This document shows positions 44,240 to 54,823 of a DNA stretch of 64,000 nucleotides, piece after piece. Source of the stretch: Candidatus Phycosocius bacilliformis (GTDB lineage: Bacteria; Pseudomonadota; Alphaproteobacteria; Caulobacterales; Aquidulcibacteraceae); the NCBI RefSeq assembly GCF_003112735.1, contig NZ_BFBR01000011.1:45490-109489 (forward strand), in the 5' to 3' direction. Position numbers and translations under genes: made by a program. The first letter of the stretch is position 1, and each line of letters begins with the position of its first letter. Below the pieces are notes generated by a model that worked only from the letters and a program-made list of their open reading frames with translations, was not told where the DNA came from and did no database searches.

Positions 44240-44429
44240 GCCTGCGCCCCAGAAATCCTAAAGGTCGCTTCAAGTTATCTCGATTGACGGGGCTGGTGGA
44301 TTGTCATTGGTCTTAGGCGTCCCCTTGAGAGGACTGTCCTTTCTGGCGCGTCGTGGACAGGCGGGCTAGTGACAAAGGAGCTGGGCACTTGGTTGGGTTT
44401 GGATTGACTGCGGCAAGCTTGGGGCTGGC

Positions 44430-45782
44430 ATGACCATGACAGTGGCCCATCCCTCATTCAAAGAGGCCTTTTACGTATTTGCCCGTATCGGCTTCCTCAG
44501 CTTTGGCGGCCCAGCCGGGCAGATCGCATTAATGCACAAGCTGTTGGTGGATGAGAAGCGCTGGCTGGACGAAGACCGCTTCTTGCATGCCCTCAGCTAT
44601 TGCATGCTGTTACCGGGGCCCGAGGCCCATCAATTGGCGATCTATTCGGGTTGGCTGTTACATGGCATCCGCGGCGGCATCATGGCTGGGCTGCTATTTG
44701 TGCTGCCGGGCTTTTTGGTGATTTTGGCGTTGGCGGCGACCTATGCCCTGTTTCAAGGCCATCCTGCCATCCATGCGGTCTTCTTCGGTGTCAAAGCGGC
44801 GGTGGTGGTTATTGTGTTGGATGCGCTGGTGCGGGTGGCGCGCCGGGCGCTGCACAATCAAATCATGTGGCTGATTGCTGCTGCGAGCTTTCTGGCGTTG
44901 AGCTTTTTGGCTTTGCCTTTTCCGCTGCTCATTCTGATCGTGGCGGTGGGCGGGCTGGTCGGTGGTCTCATCCGGCCTGATGTGTTCCGCGTGACCGGCC
45001 ATGCCGCTGCCAAGGCTGGGGAGGGCCCATTCCTTAAACTGGATGTGCCGGTACCTCAGGGCGGGTGGAGATATGTTGCCCAGATTGCGGGGGTGGGCAT
45101 AGTCGTCTGGTTGGCGCCGGTTGTGGCGCTGGTTCTTGCCCTTGGCGGGGGGCATATTTTCAGCCAGATCGCAATTTACTTCTCACAAATGGCGGTTGTG
45201 ACTTTTGGTGGGGCCTATGCCGTGCTGGCCTGGGTGTCGCAGGCCGCAGTTGACCAGTTTGGCTGGCTGACCTCACGCGAGATGATGGATGGTCTGGCCT
45301 TGGCCGAGACCACGCCCGGCCCCCTCATTCTGGTGCTGGCCTATGTCGGCTTTCTGGCCGCCTTTCGCGACGCAGGCGGCCTGGACCCTGTGCTGGCCGG
45401 GGTGTTGGGAGCGGGTCTGACGGCCTGGGTCACCTTCATCCCCTCATTCATCTTTATCTTTGTGGGTGCGCCCTGGATTGAGAAGTTTCGCGCCAATGTG
45501 GCTTTATCAGGTGGTTTGGCAGCCATTACTGCCGCCGTGGTCGGCGTGATTGGCAATCTGGCTGTCTGGTTTGGATTGCATGTCCTGTTTGCCAAAGTAG
45601 AGACCACACAGATCGGCATCCTCAGCTTTGCTAATCCCAATGTGCCAAGCTTTCAGCCAGCCGCCTTCATTCTGACCCTGATGGCAGGCGTTTTATTGTT
45701 TCGCGCCAAACTGGGCGTCATCCCACTTCTCGGTGCTTGCGCCGTGTTGGGCCTCTTGGTGCAAAGTCTTCCCTTTGCGTGA
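44430..45782 (+). CDS. chrA: Chromate transporter, two-domain ChrA
   Basis: 450 residues of the long-chain CHR family, with two homologous membrane halves. Each half has the CHR pattern: FLSFGGPAGQIALMHK in the first and VTFGGAYAVLAWVSQ in the second. ChrA proteins export chromate; in species without metal exposure the substrate may be sulfate-like anions. No chrB regulator is nearby. GGGGCTGGC lies before the ATG. Confidence 0.9.
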   Translation: MTMTVAHPSFKEAFYVFARIGFLSFGGPAGQIALMHKLLVDEKRWLDEDRFLHALSYCMLLPGPEAHQLAIYSGWLLHGIRGGIMAGLLFVLPGFLVILALAATYALFQGHPAIHAVFFGVKAAVVVIVLDALVRVARRALHNQIMWLIAAASFLALSFLALPFPLLILIVAVGGLVGGLIRPDVFRVTGHAAAKAGEGPFLKLDVPVPQGGWRYVAQIAGVGIVVWLAPVVALVLALGGGHIFSQIAIYFSQMAVVTFGGAYAVLAWVSQAAVDQFGWLTSREMMDGLALAETTPGPLILVLAYVGFLAAFRDAGGLDPVLAGVLGAGLTAWVTFIPSFIFIFVGAPWIEKFRANVALSGGLAAITAAVVGVIGNLAVWFGLHVLFAKVETTQIGILSFANPNVPSFQPAAFILTLMAGVLLFRAKLGVIPLLGACAVLGLLVQSLPFA

Positions 45783-45858
45783 GGCATTGGACAGACGACT
45801 TTTATAGGATGGCTTTATTGATTTTTTAGACTCTCTCGGACATCGTCAAACAAGAGAA

Positions 45859-45943
45859 TGGTGCCCAGAAGAGGACTCGAACCTCCACGCCTCGCGGCGC
45901 TGCTACCTGAAAGCAGTGCGTCTACCAATTCCGCCATCTGGGC
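45859..45943 (-). tRNA. tRNA-Leu (anticodon CAG)
   Basis: 85 bases with encoded CCA. It starts GCCCAGATGG on the minus strand, has anticodon loop TTCAGGT giving CAG (codon CTG), and a long variable arm (GCGCCGCGAGGCGT) typical of class II tRNAs. The T-arm is GGTTCGAGTCC. Confidence 0.95.
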
Positions 45944-46066
45944 AACGGAAGCGCGGATTTAGAGGACATGGGCGCAGGCGTCAATCGACTTATCAGCGAT
46001 TTGGGTGTGATTTGCGCGAGCTCCGGCCTTGCTGGGACGACGGCAGGCGGGATAGAGAATAGGGCT

Positions 46067-46543
46067 ATGAGCCGTTTGGTGATCATGGGCGTTTCAGGCG
46101 CGGGCAAGACAACCTTGGGCACGGCTTTGGCCGCCCGACTGGGCTGGCGCTTTCTTGACGCCGATGATTTCCACTCGGCTGAGGCCAAGGCCAAAATCGC
46201 CTCAGGCACCACGTTGGATGAAAACGACCGGGCTGCGTGGCTTGCCCGGATTAAGCCTGTGTTTGAGGCACCCGGGAAATCGGTGGTTCTGGCCTGTTCA
46301 GCCTTAAAGCAGAGTCATCGCGAAAGCCTCACACCTGATTATCTGGTACATTTGGTGATTGGGACAGATCTCGCACACCATCGCCTCAGCACGCGGTCAG
46401 GCCACTTTGCCGGTCCAAGCATTCTGGCAAGCCAGTTTGCGACGCTGGAAACGCCGCAAAATGCCCTAGAGGTGGCAGCAGGCCAACCCACTGCCACACA
46501 GGTTGATCAGATTATCGACGCTTTTGGGCTTAAAACGGAATAG
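46067..46543 (+). CDS. gntK: Gluconokinase
   Basis: 158 residues, a P-loop kinase that makes 6-phosphogluconate. Walker A is GVSGAGKTT near residue 7, followed by FLDADDFHS and the conserved ACSALKQSHRE. It is slightly short of E. coli GntK (175). The ATG at 46067 is chosen because the P-loop must be near the N-terminus; the frame is open 33 codons further. The end overlaps the convergent eipA by 14 bp. Confidence 0.88.
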   Translation: MSRLVIMGVSGAGKTTLGTALAARLGWRFLDADDFHSAEAKAKIASGTTLDENDRAAWLARIKPVFEAPGKSVVLACSALKQSHRESLTPDYLVHLVIGTDLAHHRLSTRSGHFAGPSILASQFATLETPQNALEVAAGQPTATQVDQIIDAFGLKTE

Positions 46544-47174
46544 GCCGACGGCGCTTGGAATAGGCCGTGTAGCCGGTATTGACCCCGGCCCGGAATCCAA
46601 CCCCGGTCCGCATGGGGGCAAGCGTTACCCCTTCGGCGCGCTGATAGGTGACCGCAACACCGGCAATGAAGAAGGCGGCCCCCTCTACGCCGGGATAGCG
46701 GCGATAAATCCCGTCAGGATTTTCCAGATTATAAACCAGGGTAAAGACCTTGCTGATATTGCCGCCGGTATCAAAGCCGATCGAAGGACCCTGCCAAAAT
46801 ACTTTGCGCTCCTGGCCATCTTTCATCACCAATGTGCCCTGGCCATAGCGCAGGCCAAAACCCACGGCGGCGGCATATTCTTCGCCCCGGATATAACCGA
46901 CCGGGCTGCCCTGATCTTGAAAGACCCGCTCTACCGCTTGACCGACACTGCCTGAGGTCTTGCCAAAGAAGGTGCTGGCGGCATTGACGATTTCTTCTTT
47001 CGAGAAGCTGTCGGGATTGCTCGTCCGCGCGGCAGGTGCCGGGCTTTGGCTTGCAAGAGCTGCCGTGTCGTCAGTGGTCGGCCCGGATGGTTGCGGGGTC
47101 GAGGTTTGTGCCAAGACAGGCGTGCCCACCAGAAGGGATGCAGCCGCCAGAATGATAAATTTCCGCATGGACAT
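46530..47174 (-). CDS. eipA: DUF1134 envelope protein, EipA-like
   Basis: 214 residues: signal peptide (about 1-22, ending PVLAQ), a low-complexity proline/serine region, then the DUF1134 domain from about residue 65 (SKEEIVNAASTFFG, VGFGLRYGQG, GPSIGFDTGGN). EipA in Brucella is a periplasmic protein needed for envelope integrity. GGAG lies before the ATG at 47174. Restricted largely to alphaproteobacteria. Confidence 0.88.
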   Translation of the reverse strand: MSMRKFIILAAASLLVGTPVLAQTSTPQPSGPTTDDTAALASQSPAPAARTSNPDSFSKEEIVNAASTFFGKTSGSVGQAVERVFQDQGSPVGYIRGEEYAAAVGFGLRYGQGTLVMKDGQERKVFWQGPSIGFDTGGNISKVFTLVYNLENPDGIYRRYPGVEGAAFFIAGVAVTYQRAEGVTLAPMRTGVGFRAGVNTGYTAYSKRRRPIPF

Positions 47175-47272
47175 GATGTCGCTCCAGTATCGCCCCTCGC
47201 GCACCTATCAGCCAACATGGTTAGTTTGGCGTTAAGATGGCAGGCCGCTTGCCACGGTCAGCATGGCTTTCC

Positions 47273-47659
47273 TCAGGCCTCAGCCTCAGGTGCGGACAGA
47301 TCGTAGGGTACCAGAACCGGGGGATCATCAAGCTCGTGCACAAGACCCCGGTCACGCGTGATCAAGGTGCGTCCGCCGGCCTGAGCGGTGGCCAGGATCA
47401 AGGCATCGGCAAGGTCCAAGCCGCGATCCCGTCGCAGGTCGGCCGCATAAACCGCAATGTCGGCATCAATGTCGATCAGGTGAAAGCGATCCAGCCACAG
47501 GCGCACCGCTGTGTCTTGTTCTTCAGCCACACCGGCCATTACTTCCACCCAAGAGATTGCCGAAATGGCCCCATCACTATAGCTGGCCAACACCGCACTG
47601 GCCGCACCAATGCCGTGCAGATGGTCAATCAGAATATTGGTGTCGAACAAAACTTTCAT
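47273..47659 (-). CDS. PIN-domain protein, VapC-like
   Basis: 128 residues with the acidic residues of PIN ribonucleases: VLFDTNILID, SWVEVMAG, DLADALILATA and TRDRGLV. VapC toxins cut tRNA or rRNA. No VapB-like antitoxin gene is visible on either side: 113 bp lie between its start and the ettA start on the other strand, and eipA is downstream. It may be an orphan toxin or a housekeeping PIN nuclease. The chosen ATG has AAAGGATC upstream. Confidence 0.85.
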   Translation of the reverse strand: MKVLFDTNILIDHLHGIGAASAVLASYSDGAISAISWVEVMAGVAEEQDTAVRLWLDRFHLIDIDADIAVYAADLRRDRGLDLADALILATAQAGGRTLITRDRGLVHELDDPPVLVPYDLSAPEAEA

Positions 47660-47792
47660 GGCGGGCCGATCCTTTGGATAAAGGTGACGGACTGCGACCT
47701 CAAGTCCCCGCATGCGCCCGTCTTCCCCTTCGCCGCCGGGTCAGCTAAAAGCCCCGCCAATTCCCCGTTTCGACAGACAGAAAGACACCTCA

Positions 47793-49454
47793 GTGGCACA
47801 TCAGCATATTTTCCAGATGCAAGGACTGACCAAAGCCTATCCAGGCGGCAAGAAGGTATTTGAAAATATCTGGCTGTCTTTTTATCCCGATGCCAAGATT
47901 GGCGTTGTGGGGGTCAACGGGTCTGGTAAATCGACCCTGCTGAAAATCATGGCTGGAATCGACAAGGATTTCACCGGTGAGGCCCGCCCGGCTCAAGGCA
48001 CGAAGATGGGCTATCTGCCGCAGGAACCCGAGCTCGACCCCAATAAGTCGGTATGGGAAAATGTGATCTCCGAATGCCCGGAGAAAATCCTGTTCGACCG
48101 GTTCGGTGAAATCTCGATGAAGATGGCCGAGGATTATTCCGATGAATTGATGGCGGAAATGACTGCCCTGCAGGAGCAGATTGATGCAGCCGATGCCTGG
48201 GACATTGATGCCAAGATTGAAATGGCAATGGGGGCTTTGCGCTGCCCAGACAATGATGCCGACATCACCAAATTGTCCGGCGGGGAAAAGCGCCGCGTGG
48301 CGCTGTGCCGTCTTTTGCTGTCCAAGCCCGACATGATGATGCTGGACGAACCGACCAACCATTTGGACGCTGAATCAGTAGCTTGGCTACAGCACCATCT
48401 GGAAGAGTTTCCGGGCTGCGTTATCCTCGTCACCCACGACCGCTATTTCCTCGATCAAGTCACCAAATGGACGCTCGAACTCGATCGTGGCAAGGGCATC
48501 CCTTATGAGGGTAATTATTCCAGCTGGCTTGAACAAAAGGCCAAGCGGATTGCGCAGGAAGAGCGCGAGAGCGATGCCAAGTCAAAAATGATGGCCAAAG
48601 AATTGGACTGGGTGCGCCAAAGCCCCAAAGCCCGTCAGGCCAAGTCCAAAGCCCGTCTTGCCCGCTATGAGGAAATGGCTGAAGCGGCCGAGCGCGAAAA
48701 GCAGAGCTTTGCCACCATTCAGATCCCACCAGGGCCTCGTCTGGGCACCAATGTCATCCGCTTTGACAATCTGTCAAAGGGCTATGGCGATCGCATGCTG
48801 ATCAAAGACCTGACCTTCAAGCTACCGCAAAACGGTATTGTCGGTGTGATTGGTCCAAACGGGGCGGGTAAATCCACCTTGTTCAAGATGATCACCGGGC
48901 AAGAACAGCCCGACAGTGGCTCGATCACATTGGGCGAAAGCGTCAAACTCGGCTTTGTCGACCAGAATCGTGACCAGCTCGATGACAATAAAACCGTGTG
49001 GGAAGAGATTTCCGGTGGCCTCGACATCATCGATGTCGGCGGCCGGGAAGTGCCGTCGCGCGCCTATGTCGGTACCTTCAATTTCAAAGGCGGCGACCAG
49101 CAGAAAAAGGTCGGCCTCTTGTCGGGCGGGGAACGCAACCGCGTGCATCTGGCCAAGACATTGCGCTCTGGTGCCAATGTGCTTCTGCTCGACGAACCGA
49201 CCAATGATTTGGACGTGGAAACCCTGTCAGCCCTTGAAAACGCGCTGGAAGCCTGGCCCGGTTGCGCCGTGGTCATCAGCCACGACCGTTGGTTCCTTGA
49301 CCGCTTGGCCACCCACATCCTCGCCTATGAGGGCGACAGCCATGTGGAATGGTTTGAAGGCAATTTCGAAGCCTATGAAGAGGACAAGAAACGCCGCCTG
49401 GGCCTGACCGAAATCATCCCAAGCCGCATCAAGTTCCAGAAATTTGCGCGGTAG
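47793..49454 (+). CDS. ettA: Energy-dependent translational throttle protein EttA
   Basis: 553 residues, an ABC-F protein with two ATPase domains: GVNGSGKS and LSGGEKRRVA with LDEPTNHLDAESV in the first; GPNGAGKS, LSGGERNRVH and LDEPTNDLDVETL in the second. The linker between them (about 250-320) is the P-site tRNA interaction motif. It binds the ribosomal E site and gates elongation in response to ATP/ADP. The start is a GTG at 47793 matching the EttA N-terminus (QMQGLTKAYPGGKK). Confidence 0.95.
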   Translation: MAHQHIFQMQGLTKAYPGGKKVFENIWLSFYPDAKIGVVGVNGSGKSTLLKIMAGIDKDFTGEARPAQGTKMGYLPQEPELDPNKSVWENVISECPEKILFDRFGEISMKMAEDYSDELMAEMTALQEQIDAADAWDIDAKIEMAMGALRCPDNDADITKLSGGEKRRVALCRLLLSKPDMMMLDEPTNHLDAESVAWLQHHLEEFPGCVILVTHDRYFLDQVTKWTLELDRGKGIPYEGNYSSWLEQKAKRIAQEERESDAKSKMMAKELDWVRQSPKARQAKSKARLARYEEMAEAAEREKQSFATIQIPPGPRLGTNVIRFDNLSKGYGDRMLIKDLTFKLPQNGIVGVIGPNGAGKSTLFKMITGQEQPDSGSITLGESVKLGFVDQNRDQLDDNKTVWEEISGGLDIIDVGGREVPSRAYVGTFNFKGGDQQKKVGLLSGGERNRVHLAKTLRSGANVLLLDEPTNDLDVETLSALENALEAWPGCAVVISHDRWFLDRLATHILAYEGDSHVEWFEGNFEAYEEDKKRRLGLTEIIPSRIKFQKFAR

Positions 49455-49513
49455 GTTTCCGTTCTTTAGTCCCCATCGCCTCTGATCCGCTGCAAGAACG
49501 CACACACACAATC

Positions 49514-49532
49514 GCGCCTTAATCATAGGCGC
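49514..49532. terminator. Weak hairpin between ettA and hslU
   Basis: A 6-bp stem (GCGCCT/AGGCGC) with a 7-base loop, followed by TATTTCAAATTATTTC. It lies 60 bp after the ettA stop, between convergent genes. Confidence 0.4.
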
Positions 49533-49640
49533 TATTTCAAATTATTTCAATCAGGACGCGAATTATGGGGTGGGCAATCGGAAGTCCGCTCCTGAGCAGC
49601 AGACGTCCTACGTCAAAATGGCCGGTGGCTTTGTCGACCC

Positions 49641-50939
49641 CTACAACACAAACCGGCTCAGATCGGTGTTTTTCGACAGGCCTTCGACTTTGTCGCGCAC
49701 ATAAGTCCCGGTGATTTCGATCGCTTCCCCGCCCCGGTCGGTGGCGTTGAAACTGATGTCATCGAGCACACGTTCCAGCACGGTGTGGAGGCGGCGTGCA
49801 CCGATGTTTTCCACATGCGTATTCACCGCGACCGCAACATCGGCAATCGCATCGATGGCGTCTTCGCTGAACGACAGCGTGAGACCTTCGGTGCCGATAA
49901 GGCCAATATATTGTTTCACCAAGCTGGCCTCAGGCTCTGTCAAGATCTTGCGGAAATCATCGCGCGTCAGGGCCTGCAGCTCCACCCGGATCGGCAGGCG
50001 GCCTTGCAGTTCCGGCAATAAGTCCGATGGCTTGGCAACATGGAAAGCCCCTGAGGCGATGAACAAGATAAAGTCGGTCTTGATCGCGCCATGCTTGGTC
50101 GACACGGTGGTGCCCTCGATCAGAGGCAGCAAGTCGCGCTGAACACCCTCGCGGCTCACATCGGCCCCTTGGCGTTCGGCCCGCGCACAGATTTTGTCGA
50201 CCTCATCAATAAAGACCACGCCTTCGGTTTCCGCCAGATGGAGGGCCTCTTGGGCTATAGAATCCTTGTCCAAAAGCTTATCGCTTTCTTCGGTGACCAA
50301 GGGCTCATAGGCTTCTGCTACGGTGGTTTTGCGCGTGCGCTTGCGCGCGCCTGACAGGCTTTGCAGCATATTTCCCAGATCAATCATGCCGCCGGGGGCA
50401 CCGGGAAATTCCATCATCGAGGAGACAGGCGAGCTGACATCAAAATCAAGCTCAATTTCCTTGTCGGCTAAGAGACCGCCGCGCAATTTCTTGCGGAAGG
50501 CTTCGCGCGTTCCATCGCTGGCCTGGGTGCCGACAAGGGCATCAAGCACCCGGTCCTCTGCCATGGCTTCGGCTTTGGCGCGCACATCCTTCCGGCGACG
50601 GTCGCGCACCAAATGGATGGCAGCCTCCACCAAATCACGGATGATCTGGTCAACATCACGGCCGACATAGCCGACCTCGGTAAACTTGGTGGCTTCGACC
50701 TTCACAAAGGGTGCGCCCGCCAGCTTAGCTAGACGACGGGCAATCTCGGTTTTGCCAACACCCGTTGGCCCGATCATCAAAATATTCTTCGGTGTGGTTT
50801 CATCGCGCAACTTTTCAGGCAGGCGCTTGCGCCGCCAGCGGTTGCGCAGGGCAATGGCCACAGCCCGCTTGGCATCGGCTTGGCCAATCACGTGCCGGTC
50901 GAGTTCGGAGACAATTTCACGGGGGGACAGATCAGTCAT
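49641..50939 (-). CDS. hslU: ATP-dependent protease ATPase subunit HslU
   Basis: 432 residues, an AAA+ unfoldase: Walker [10 protein letters not shown], the pore-loop YVGRD, Walker [12 protein letters not shown], and a C-terminal NTDLSRFVL tail that docks in HslV. It unfolds substrates for the HslV peptidase. The ATG overlaps the hslV stop by one base (TGATG), so the two are coupled. Confidence 0.96.
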   Translation of the reverse strand: MTDLSPREIVSELDRHVIGQADAKRAVAIALRNRWRRKRLPEKLRDETTPKNILMIGPTGVGKTEIARRLAKLAGAPFVKVEATKFTEVGYVGRDVDQIIRDLVEAAIHLVRDRRRKDVRAKAEAMAEDRVLDALVGTQASDGTREAFRKKLRGGLLADKEIELDFDVSSPVSSMMEFPGAPGGMIDLGNMLQSLSGARKRTRKTTVAEAYEPLVTEESDKLLDKDSIAQEALHLAETEGVVFIDEVDKICARAERQGADVSREGVQRDLLPLIEGTTVSTKHGAIKTDFILFIASGAFHVAKPSDLLPELQGRLPIRVELQALTRDDFRKILTEPEASLVKQYIGLIGTEGLTLSFSEDAIDAIADVAVAVNTHVENIGARRLHTVLERVLDDISFNATDRGGEAIEITGTYVRDKVEGLSKNTDLSRFVL

Positions 50940-51499
50940 CAGGAAGTCGCCAATTGTTCGATGGTCAGCTGACCATTGGTATAGACACAAATATCGGCCG
51001 CAATCGCCATGGCCTTGCGGGCGATCGTCTCTGCATCCAGGTCTTGGTCATAAAGCGCCCGGGCCGCTGCCAGTGCATAGCCGCCGCCAGAGCCAATTGC
51101 GGCGACCGGATGATCGGGCTCCAACACATCTCCGGTGCCGGTTAGGACATAGGTGCCGGTTTGATCAGCACAAATAAGCATTGCCTCCAGCCGCCGCAGA
51201 TAACGGTCGGTGCGCCAGTCCTTGGCCAACTCAACACAAGCCCGCAGCAATTGGTTGGGAAAACGCTCAAGCTTGGCTTCGAGGCGCTCAAACAAGGTAA
51301 AGGCATCTGCTGTCGCCCCGGCAAAGCCCGTCAAGACCGTGCCATTGGCAAGGGTACGTACTTTGCGCGCACCATGCTTCATCACTGTATTGCCGACTGA
51401 GACCTGACCATCCCCGACAACGACGACTTTGCCGCCTTTGCGGACGGCAAGAATGGTGGTGCCGCGCCAGTCGGCGGCTGGACGTTCAAAATCGCTCAT
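50939..51499 (-). CDS. hslV: ATP-dependent protease subunit HslV
   Basis: 186 residues, a proteasome-like threonine peptidase. The catalytic threonine follows RG in [11 protein letters not shown], with GDGQVSVG and [13 protein letters not shown] further on. The catalytic Thr is at about residue 14, so the N-terminal residues must be processed off, as in other alphaproteobacteria. First gene of the hslVU operon. Confidence 0.96.
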   Translation of the reverse strand: MSDFERPAADWRGTTILAVRKGGKVVVVGDGQVSVGNTVMKHGARKVRTLANGTVLTGFAGATADAFTLFERLEAKLERFPNQLLRACVELAKDWRTDRYLRRLEAMLICADQTGTYVLTGTGDVLEPDHPVAAIGSGGGYALAAARALYDQDLDAETIARKAMAIAADICVYTNGQLTIEQLATS

Positions 51500-51550
51500 G
51501 GTCTTGTAATGGGACTTGTGGCGACTGACTTCAAGGCAAGAGGCCTGATG

Positions 51551-53377
51551 TCAGCTCGGGCGGCGCAGTCCGTCAGGTAATTGTGTGGGGGCCATTCCGT
51601 CGGCGCGCGCAGCCCAGTTCCGCGCGTGGGCTTCAAAGGCATCTGCCGACATGGGCGAGCCAAACAGATAACCCTGACCCAAAGTCGCGCCGCGTTTTTT
51701 CAAGAAGGCGGCCTGTTCCTGCGACTCAACCCCTTCCGCGACCGTCTCGTAGTTAAGGCCACCGGCCATGGCGATAATGGTTTCGATCATGGCTGGTGCG
51801 CTGCGGTCCTTACCCAAAGCGCGAATAAAGCTTTGATCGATCTTGAACACGTCAAACGGCATTCGGGTTAAGGCTGCCAAATTGGAATGACCGGTACCGA
51901 AGTCGTCAATGGCGATCCGCACACCTTTGTTCCGCAAAGGCTCGAGCAATCGGATGACGCGATCAGGATTGCTCATCGCGATGGATTCGGTGATTTCCAG
52001 CTCAAACAAACTGGCAGGCAAGCCTGTTTCGGCGAGAATATTTTGAACCTTGGCGGTGAAGTTGTCGTCGTTGAATTGCATGGCCGACACATTGACCGCC
52101 ACCCGCAGCGCAATTCCGCGACGCAGCCAGCCCGCTGCCTTTTTCGCTGCATCACGCATAATATAGTCGCCCAAGGGCGCAATCAGTCCGGTTTCCTCAG
52201 CTGCTGCGATGAATTTGGTCGGCGACACCATGCCCTGTGTTGGATGGTTCCAGCGCACCAATGCCTCACAGCCATGGATACGGCCGGTTCCCAGATCGAC
52301 CTTGGGCTGGAAATAGGCCATGAATTGGCCCTGTTCGATGCCGGCCCGGATCTCGTTTTCCAGCACCAGTTTTTCAAGTGCGCGCTGGTTCATCTTGCGG
52401 GTGAAGAAGACACTGCGGTTGCGCCCACCATTGCGGGCGTGGCTCAAGGCCAGTTCGGCAGAGCGCAAAACCTCTTCGCCCGTTTCACCATCTTGCGGGA
52501 ATATCGCGATCCCAGCGCAGGCCCCCAGCACGATCCGATGGCCGCCCAATTCGAAATGCTGACGCAGGCCTGCTGCGACCAATTGCGCAAACCGACCAGC
52601 CTGTGTGGGATCATCAATATCGGGGATCAGAACGGCAAATTCCGAAATACCGGTACGGGCCAAAAGGGCCGGCCGGGCAATGCAGGTTTGCAGCCGCACA
52701 ATACGGTCCGAAGCCCGCACCGCCGCCGATAGACGCTCTGCCACAAGGCCAAGCAATTCTTCCCCGGCGATTTGGCCCAAGGTTTCCTGAACCCGAATGA
52801 ATTTGTCGACATCAATCGAGATAACAGCACCAACCAGATTATTGACCGCGTTGGACTTGGCAGCTTCGTCGGTTTCCTGGCGAAAACGATCCCGGTTCGG
52901 CAATTCGGTGATCGTATCGACGAAGGCGAGTTGTTGAATTCGCTTCATAGATGCATCGAGACGTTGCATCATGCGGTTCAGGGCCCGGGCGAGTATTTCT
53001 AATTCATCGCCTGAACGCACATCCAGCCGAACGGCTAATCGTTTGAGATTGGTTTGTTGGGCAAAGTCGGTCAGGTCGCGTAAGGGCTCGGTGATCCGGG
53101 TCACAAAGGCATAAAATGTGGCCGAGGCCAGGAGCATGGCAAGGCTCGACATCCCCACCGCCCAGGCCAGAGTGGAGCCGTAGCCGACAGTAAAAATCAG
53201 TGTCAGCGTCATGCCCAGCATCACAAGACTGATTAAGCCGACAAAAGCCAACGTCAGCTTTCCAGCCAAGGTCTTCTGTATGTTTTCCAGCCAGTCTTTC
53301 ACTGAGTTTTTGCGCCTGTTGGTTCCAGCCTGAGCCCGTCGGCCCGAGGGCGTTTGGAACGAGGAGGCATTTGGCAC
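51551..53377 (-). CDS. Membrane HAMP-GGDEF-EAL protein, probable c-di-GMP phosphodiesterase
   Basis: 608 residues: two membrane segments (about 40-62 and 70-92), a HAMP domain (about 93-150), a GGDEF-type domain (about 150-320) and an EAL domain (about 330-590). The GGDEF motif is degenerate: the equivalent reads GISEF, so it should not make c-di-GMP. The EAL domain keeps [38 protein letters not shown] and VAEGVES, so it should hydrolyse c-di-GMP. The GTG at 53377 has no ribosome-binding site; a GTG at 53302 is an alternative. Confidence 0.9.
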   Translation of the reverse strand: MPNASSFQTPSGRRAQAGTNRRKNSVKDWLENIQKTLAGKLTLAFVGLISLVMLGMTLTLIFTVGYGSTLAWAVGMSSLAMLLASATFYAFVTRITEPLRDLTDFAQQTNLKRLAVRLDVRSGDELEILARALNRMMQRLDASMKRIQQLAFVDTITELPNRDRFRQETDEAAKSNAVNNLVGAVISIDVDKFIRVQETLGQIAGEELLGLVAERLSAAVRASDRIVRLQTCIARPALLARTGISEFAVLIPDIDDPTQAGRFAQLVAAGLRQHFELGGHRIVLGACAGIAIFPQDGETGEEVLRSAELALSHARNGGRNRSVFFTRKMNQRALEKLVLENEIRAGIEQGQFMAYFQPKVDLGTGRIHGCEALVRWNHPTQGMVSPTKFIAAAEETGLIAPLGDYIMRDAAKKAAGWLRRGIALRVAVNVSAMQFNDDNFTAKVQNILAETGLPASLFELEITESIAMSNPDRVIRLLEPLRNKGVRIAIDDFGTGHSNLAALTRMPFDVFKIDQSFIRALGKDRSAPAMIETIIAMAGGLNYETVAEGVESQEQAAFLKKRGATLGQGYLFGSPMSADAFEAHARNWAARADGMAPTQLPDGLRRPS

Positions 53378-53528
53378 AGATTATGTTGACATCGGCTTAA
53401 CCCAGGCGCCATTGACGACATGCTGTATCCGCGCGCAAGGCTGGTTTCCTTTGACACGTGAAGAGGTTAAAGGAGGGGCCATCATCCTCCCGCGCAGTCT
53501 GCCGGCTCCATCACAGAAAGCATTGATC

Positions 53529-54116
53529 GTGCGAACCGCCACCATTCACCGCAAAACCAAAGAGACCGACATTTCCGTCACACTCACCCTCGACGGTACC
53601 GGCAAGGCCAATGTGTCGACAGGAATCGGCTTCTTCGACCATATGCTGGAGAGCTTTGCCAAGCATGCTTTGATTGATCTCTACGTGTCGACCAAGGGTG
53701 ACCTGCACATCGACATGCATCACAGCGTTGAAGATACGGGTATCGTGATGGGCCAAGCCCTTAAGGCAGCCTTAGGTGATTTTTCCGGCATCCGCCGTTT
53801 TGGTCACGCCTATATCCCGATGGATGAGACATTGAGCCGGGCTGCCGTTGATCTGGCCAATCGGCCCTATCTCATCTGGAACGTGCATTTTGAGCGTCCC
53901 AAGGTCGGGGAAATGGACACCGAATTGTTCAAGGAATGGTTTCACGCTTTTGCTGGCCAAGGTGGTCTGTGCCTGCATGTTGAAAACCTCTATGGCCAGA
54001 ATACGCACCATATCATCGAAAGCTGCTTTAAAGCCCTTGCACGGGCCTTGCGCATGGCTGTCGAGATCGACCCGCGACTGGGCGGGGCGGTGGCATCGAC
54101 CAAAGGGGTCCTGTGA
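53529..54116 (+). CDS. hisB: Imidazoleglycerol-phosphate dehydratase
   Basis: 195 residues, the single-domain HisB. It has the manganese-binding repeats [21 protein letters not shown] and FRRFGH-like [18 protein letters not shown] at 53529 with AGAAAG upstream gives the family-length protein [12 protein letters not shown]; an ATG 39 codons earlier would add a tail with no homologue. First of hisB-H-A-F-E. Confidence 0.93.
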   Translation: MRTATIHRKTKETDISVTLTLDGTGKANVSTGIGFFDHMLESFAKHALIDLYVSTKGDLHIDMHHSVEDTGIVMGQALKAALGDFSGIRRFGHAYIPMDETLSRAAVDLANRPYLIWNVHFERPKVGEMDTELFKEWFHAFAGQGGLCLHVENLYGQNTHHIIESCFKALARALRMAVEIDPRLGGAVASTKGVL

Positions 54117-54202
54117 GATTGATCACAGAAACACACTGATTTCAAAACGGTTTGACCGGAAGCGCGTGCCAGTGGCAGCGCATACCGAAGGAAGGCACAG
54201 GC

Positions 54203-54823
54203 ATGCTGACCTTGATTGACTATGGCTCAGGCAATTTGCGCTCGGCCGAAAAGGCCTTGATCGCTGCCGGTGCTCGCGACGTGTGTGTAACATCTGATCC
54301 CGATTTGGTGGGCAAAGCCGCTCAGATCGTTTTGCCAGGTGTAGGGGCTTTTGCCGATTGCGCGGCCGGTCTCGCGGCTGTGGACGGTCTACGCGAGGCT
54401 CTCCACATGCGGGTTATAAAGCAAGGCATCAGTTTTCTGGGCATTTGTGTCGGCATGCAGCTGATGGCAGACGAGGGCATTGAGTTTGGCACGACCCCGG
54501 GATTGGGCTGGATCGGGGGTCATACGTCTATTCTTCAGCCAAATAATCCAGCACTCAAAGTGCCGCACATGGGCTGGAACACTGCTGAGCCGGTTGGCGC
54601 TGGCATCTTTACGCAAGCTTGGGGTGGGGAGCAGGATGTCTATTTCGTTCATTCCTTTGCTTTTCGCGCCAGCAATCCAGCTGATGTGGCCGCCTGGTGT
54701 GGCTATGGTGAAGATAGGTTTGCCGCCGCTATCGCCCGCGACAATTTATTGGGCGTACAATTCCATCCCGAAAAGAGCCAGAAGGCAGGACTCGCCCTTC
54801 TGGGAAGCTGGTTGAAACAATGA
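54203..54823 (+). CDS. hisH: Imidazole glycerol phosphate synthase, glutamine amidotransferase subunit
   Basis: 206 residues, a class I glutamine amidotransferase: the cysteine nucleophile in GICVGMQLM, and histidine and glutamate in VQFHPEKS. It feeds ammonia to HisF. The ATG has GGAAGG eight bases upstream; its stop overlaps hisA (ATGA). Confidence 0.95.
   Translation: MLTLIDYGSGNLRSAEKALIAAGARDVCVTSDPDLVGKAAQIVLPGVGAFADCAAGLAAVDGLREALHMRVIKQGISFLGICVGMQLMADEGIEFGTTPGLGWIGGHTSILQPNNPALKVPHMGWNTAEPVGAGIFTQAWGGEQDVYFVHSFAFRASNPADVAAWCGYGEDRFAAAIARDNLLGVQFHPEKSQKAGLALLGSWLKQ

Noticed and set aside
51887..52732. A 281-codon plus-strand frame inside the EAL gene
   Set aside because: Antisense to an intact GGDEF-EAL gene and without recognisable motifs.
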